A DNA stretch of 64,000 nucleotides, from contig JAZBQD010000001.1 in the NCBI GenBank assembly GCA_036583965.1, positions 24,289,569-24,353,568 of the forward strand. Reading direction: 5' to 3'. Shown piece by piece: positions 62,373 to 64,000 of this stretch. Each line of letters opens with the position of its first letter. Positions within the stretch are counted from its first letter, which is position 1. The position numbers and the translations under genes are program-made. This DNA is from Prunella strophiata. Taxonomy: Eukaryota > Chordata > Aves > Passeriformes > Prunellidae. The notes under the pieces were generated by a model, which saw only the letters and a list, made by a program, of their open reading frames with translations, did no database searches and was not told where the DNA came from.

Positions 62373-64000
62373 AGAAATAGGAAGAACATTAAAATTATTA
62401 TTCTAGGACCAAGGAAATTGTTTTTGTTACACATGAACTTGTAACTACTGGAGTTAAACAGCAAAAATGATACTGTAGATAAAAATGGCACTAGATCTTT
62501 TTGGGGTATTTTTCTACAGCTGTTTCTTGCCATGAGATTTCCTCACTTGGATTTTCTACAGCTCTTACACAACGATTCACTAAATTCTTTAAATATGGAA
62601 AAAAAAATCTGGTGTTAGGGTTCTGTCCTCTAGTCATGTTCTGTTTTCATTTTGCTATGACATTTTTCTCTGTGAGGAGTGTGTCCACCCTTTCTCCACC
62701 TCTCCAAAAGCCTTCTTTCCCTGCTTCCATCCACCACTGCTACTCTTCTGTCATCCCTACACAACTACTAATTCTGAATAAATCCCACAGCCCCATTCCC
62801 TTAGAAAAAAGTTCTCTATAATAAAAATTTATCTTGACATCATTTATCTTGACAATCGAAACATCATCATTTTGAAGAGTCAAACCCACTGAGATTTTCA
62901 AGAATTTTTGTCTGTGAAGCCTCAAAAATCTTGTTTTATAGATACAAGTAAAACAAACAGAACAGCAAATTCAAAATATATACTATGTAACAAACTGTCC
63001 AACCAAACCACTTGTAAAATCAACTGGCTACACAGGTAGAGAAAATTTTCCATTTGGTTTTAATGATGCCTATTCACTCTCCAAACAGCCAACAAAATGA
63101 GGATTGTACCCACAGAACATCACCCATGCATTTATTTTTACATTGACATAAGCATAGACTGTCTTTTATGAAAGGATTTGGGAATGTAAGGTGGTGTTGG
63201 AAAAAAGACAGTATTAAATGGCAGTGCTATTTCAAACTAAAATGACAAAATGTCTTACTAAAGTGCTTTGGGTGCTATGATGGACAAAAATGCTCTCATA
63301 TGCATAAGAAATTAAGTTTTATAGTTTCACATGCAAATATAAGAAGGGTCATTTACGCTTTCTTACTGAAAAGCTAATGACTTTCACATTTCCTAATAAA
63401 ACACTTCCAACAAGCCTCATTAATGCAGCTATTTACATTCACTGTTATTGGCATAAGCACACAAAAAGGGAAAATACTTTCTCCACCCTATCTCTCAAGC
63501 CTAAAAACTTGAAATTTATAGCTGTAGAGAAATATCAAACAGCAACACTGCCTCACAGCAAAACCCAAGCATAAAATAGCACCTTCTGAATGGAAATGAA
63601 GATCCTGAAATGTTGCTTTGGAAAGTGAGATATCAGCAGGCTGATTTTAGCAGTGGGTGGCCAAAAAAGACTAAGGCAGAAGTGGGTATAATTTTTTCCT
63701 GCCAGCATGGGGTCAGCCCATTACAGAGGAGTGAAGAGCTCATGGGGATGGGTCTGGTTCTTCCCCAAGAAGGACAGAGGAGTGGGGAACCTGAGCACTC
63801 TGCAAAGTCACCCCTTCTCTTCCAGCTGAAGAGCAAGGCTGTGTTGTGTTGCTGCCTTATTTGTATTTACCAAAGAGGTGGAAGAGCAGCCTCATGCTGC
63901 CATCACTGGTGGGACAGCACTGAAATTGAGGGATGAATCTCTTGCTCTCTCCTGTGGTGTTCCCAGTGCCCCAAGGACACAGGAGAGCAGGAATTTGTGC

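Larger units (their letters stand above)
56381..64000. other. intergenic region, right end
   Basis: No gene was recognised on either strand. It contains an ATA/ATG-type trinucleotide patch (60217-60256) and a (GTT)n run (62349-62372). GC-richer patches at about 61420-61560 and 63690-63830 may be old repeats but were not identified. Confidence 0.65.

Overview
This is a vertebrate nuclear genome window, most likely from a bird and plausibly a songbird. It has multi-exon genes with GT-AG introns, a CpG-island promoter, a CR1 LINE fragment of the avian type and a pair of GC-rich LTR-type repeats of a sort common in bird genomes. No prokaryotic, plasmid or phage signal is present, and there is no operon structure. 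Most open reading frames longer than 60 codons are chance frames in introns or intergenic DNA.

Two protein-coding genes can be supported, arranged tail to tail. On the + strand, bases 1-8773 hold the 3' end of FAM13C: five coding exons giving the last 200 residues, with the 5' part of the gene lying left of the window. On the - strand, bases 11120-41936 hold the complete coding sequence of PHYHIPL. Its five exons splice in frame to 376 residues and include a fibronectin type III domain. The two stop codons are 2.35 kb apart. Oppositely oriented AATAAA signals lie only 16 bases apart at 10585-10612, so the transcripts may end back to back. FAM13C and PHYHIPL are also convergent neighbours on human chromosome 10q21, which supports both calls. 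They are unrelated in sequence, so the pairing looks like conserved synteny and not a shared pathway.

Layout: 1-8773 FAM13C exons and introns; 8774-11119 the 3' ends of both genes; 11120-41936 PHYHIPL, with introns of about 3.5, 0.9, 4.9 and 20.4 kb read from left to right; 41080-42420 the PHYHIPL CpG island with a TTTAAA element; 42420-64000 apparently gene-free upstream DNA. The last block holds a fossil LINE reverse-transcriptase fragment (about 47770-48230), two inverted copies of one LTR-type repeat (49268-50365 and 51795-52556) and a 5'-truncated CR1 (56289-56380).

I found no convincing undescribed biological system. The observations most worth checking are the bidirectional poly(A) zone, an in-frame NAGNAG acceptor in FAM13C, a possible poly(A)-tailed retrocopy inside PHYHIPL intron 4 (processed copies are rare in birds), a short interstitial telomeric repeat, an inverted LTR pair with an internal degenerate tandem array, and a small nested palindrome in PHYHIPL intron 2.
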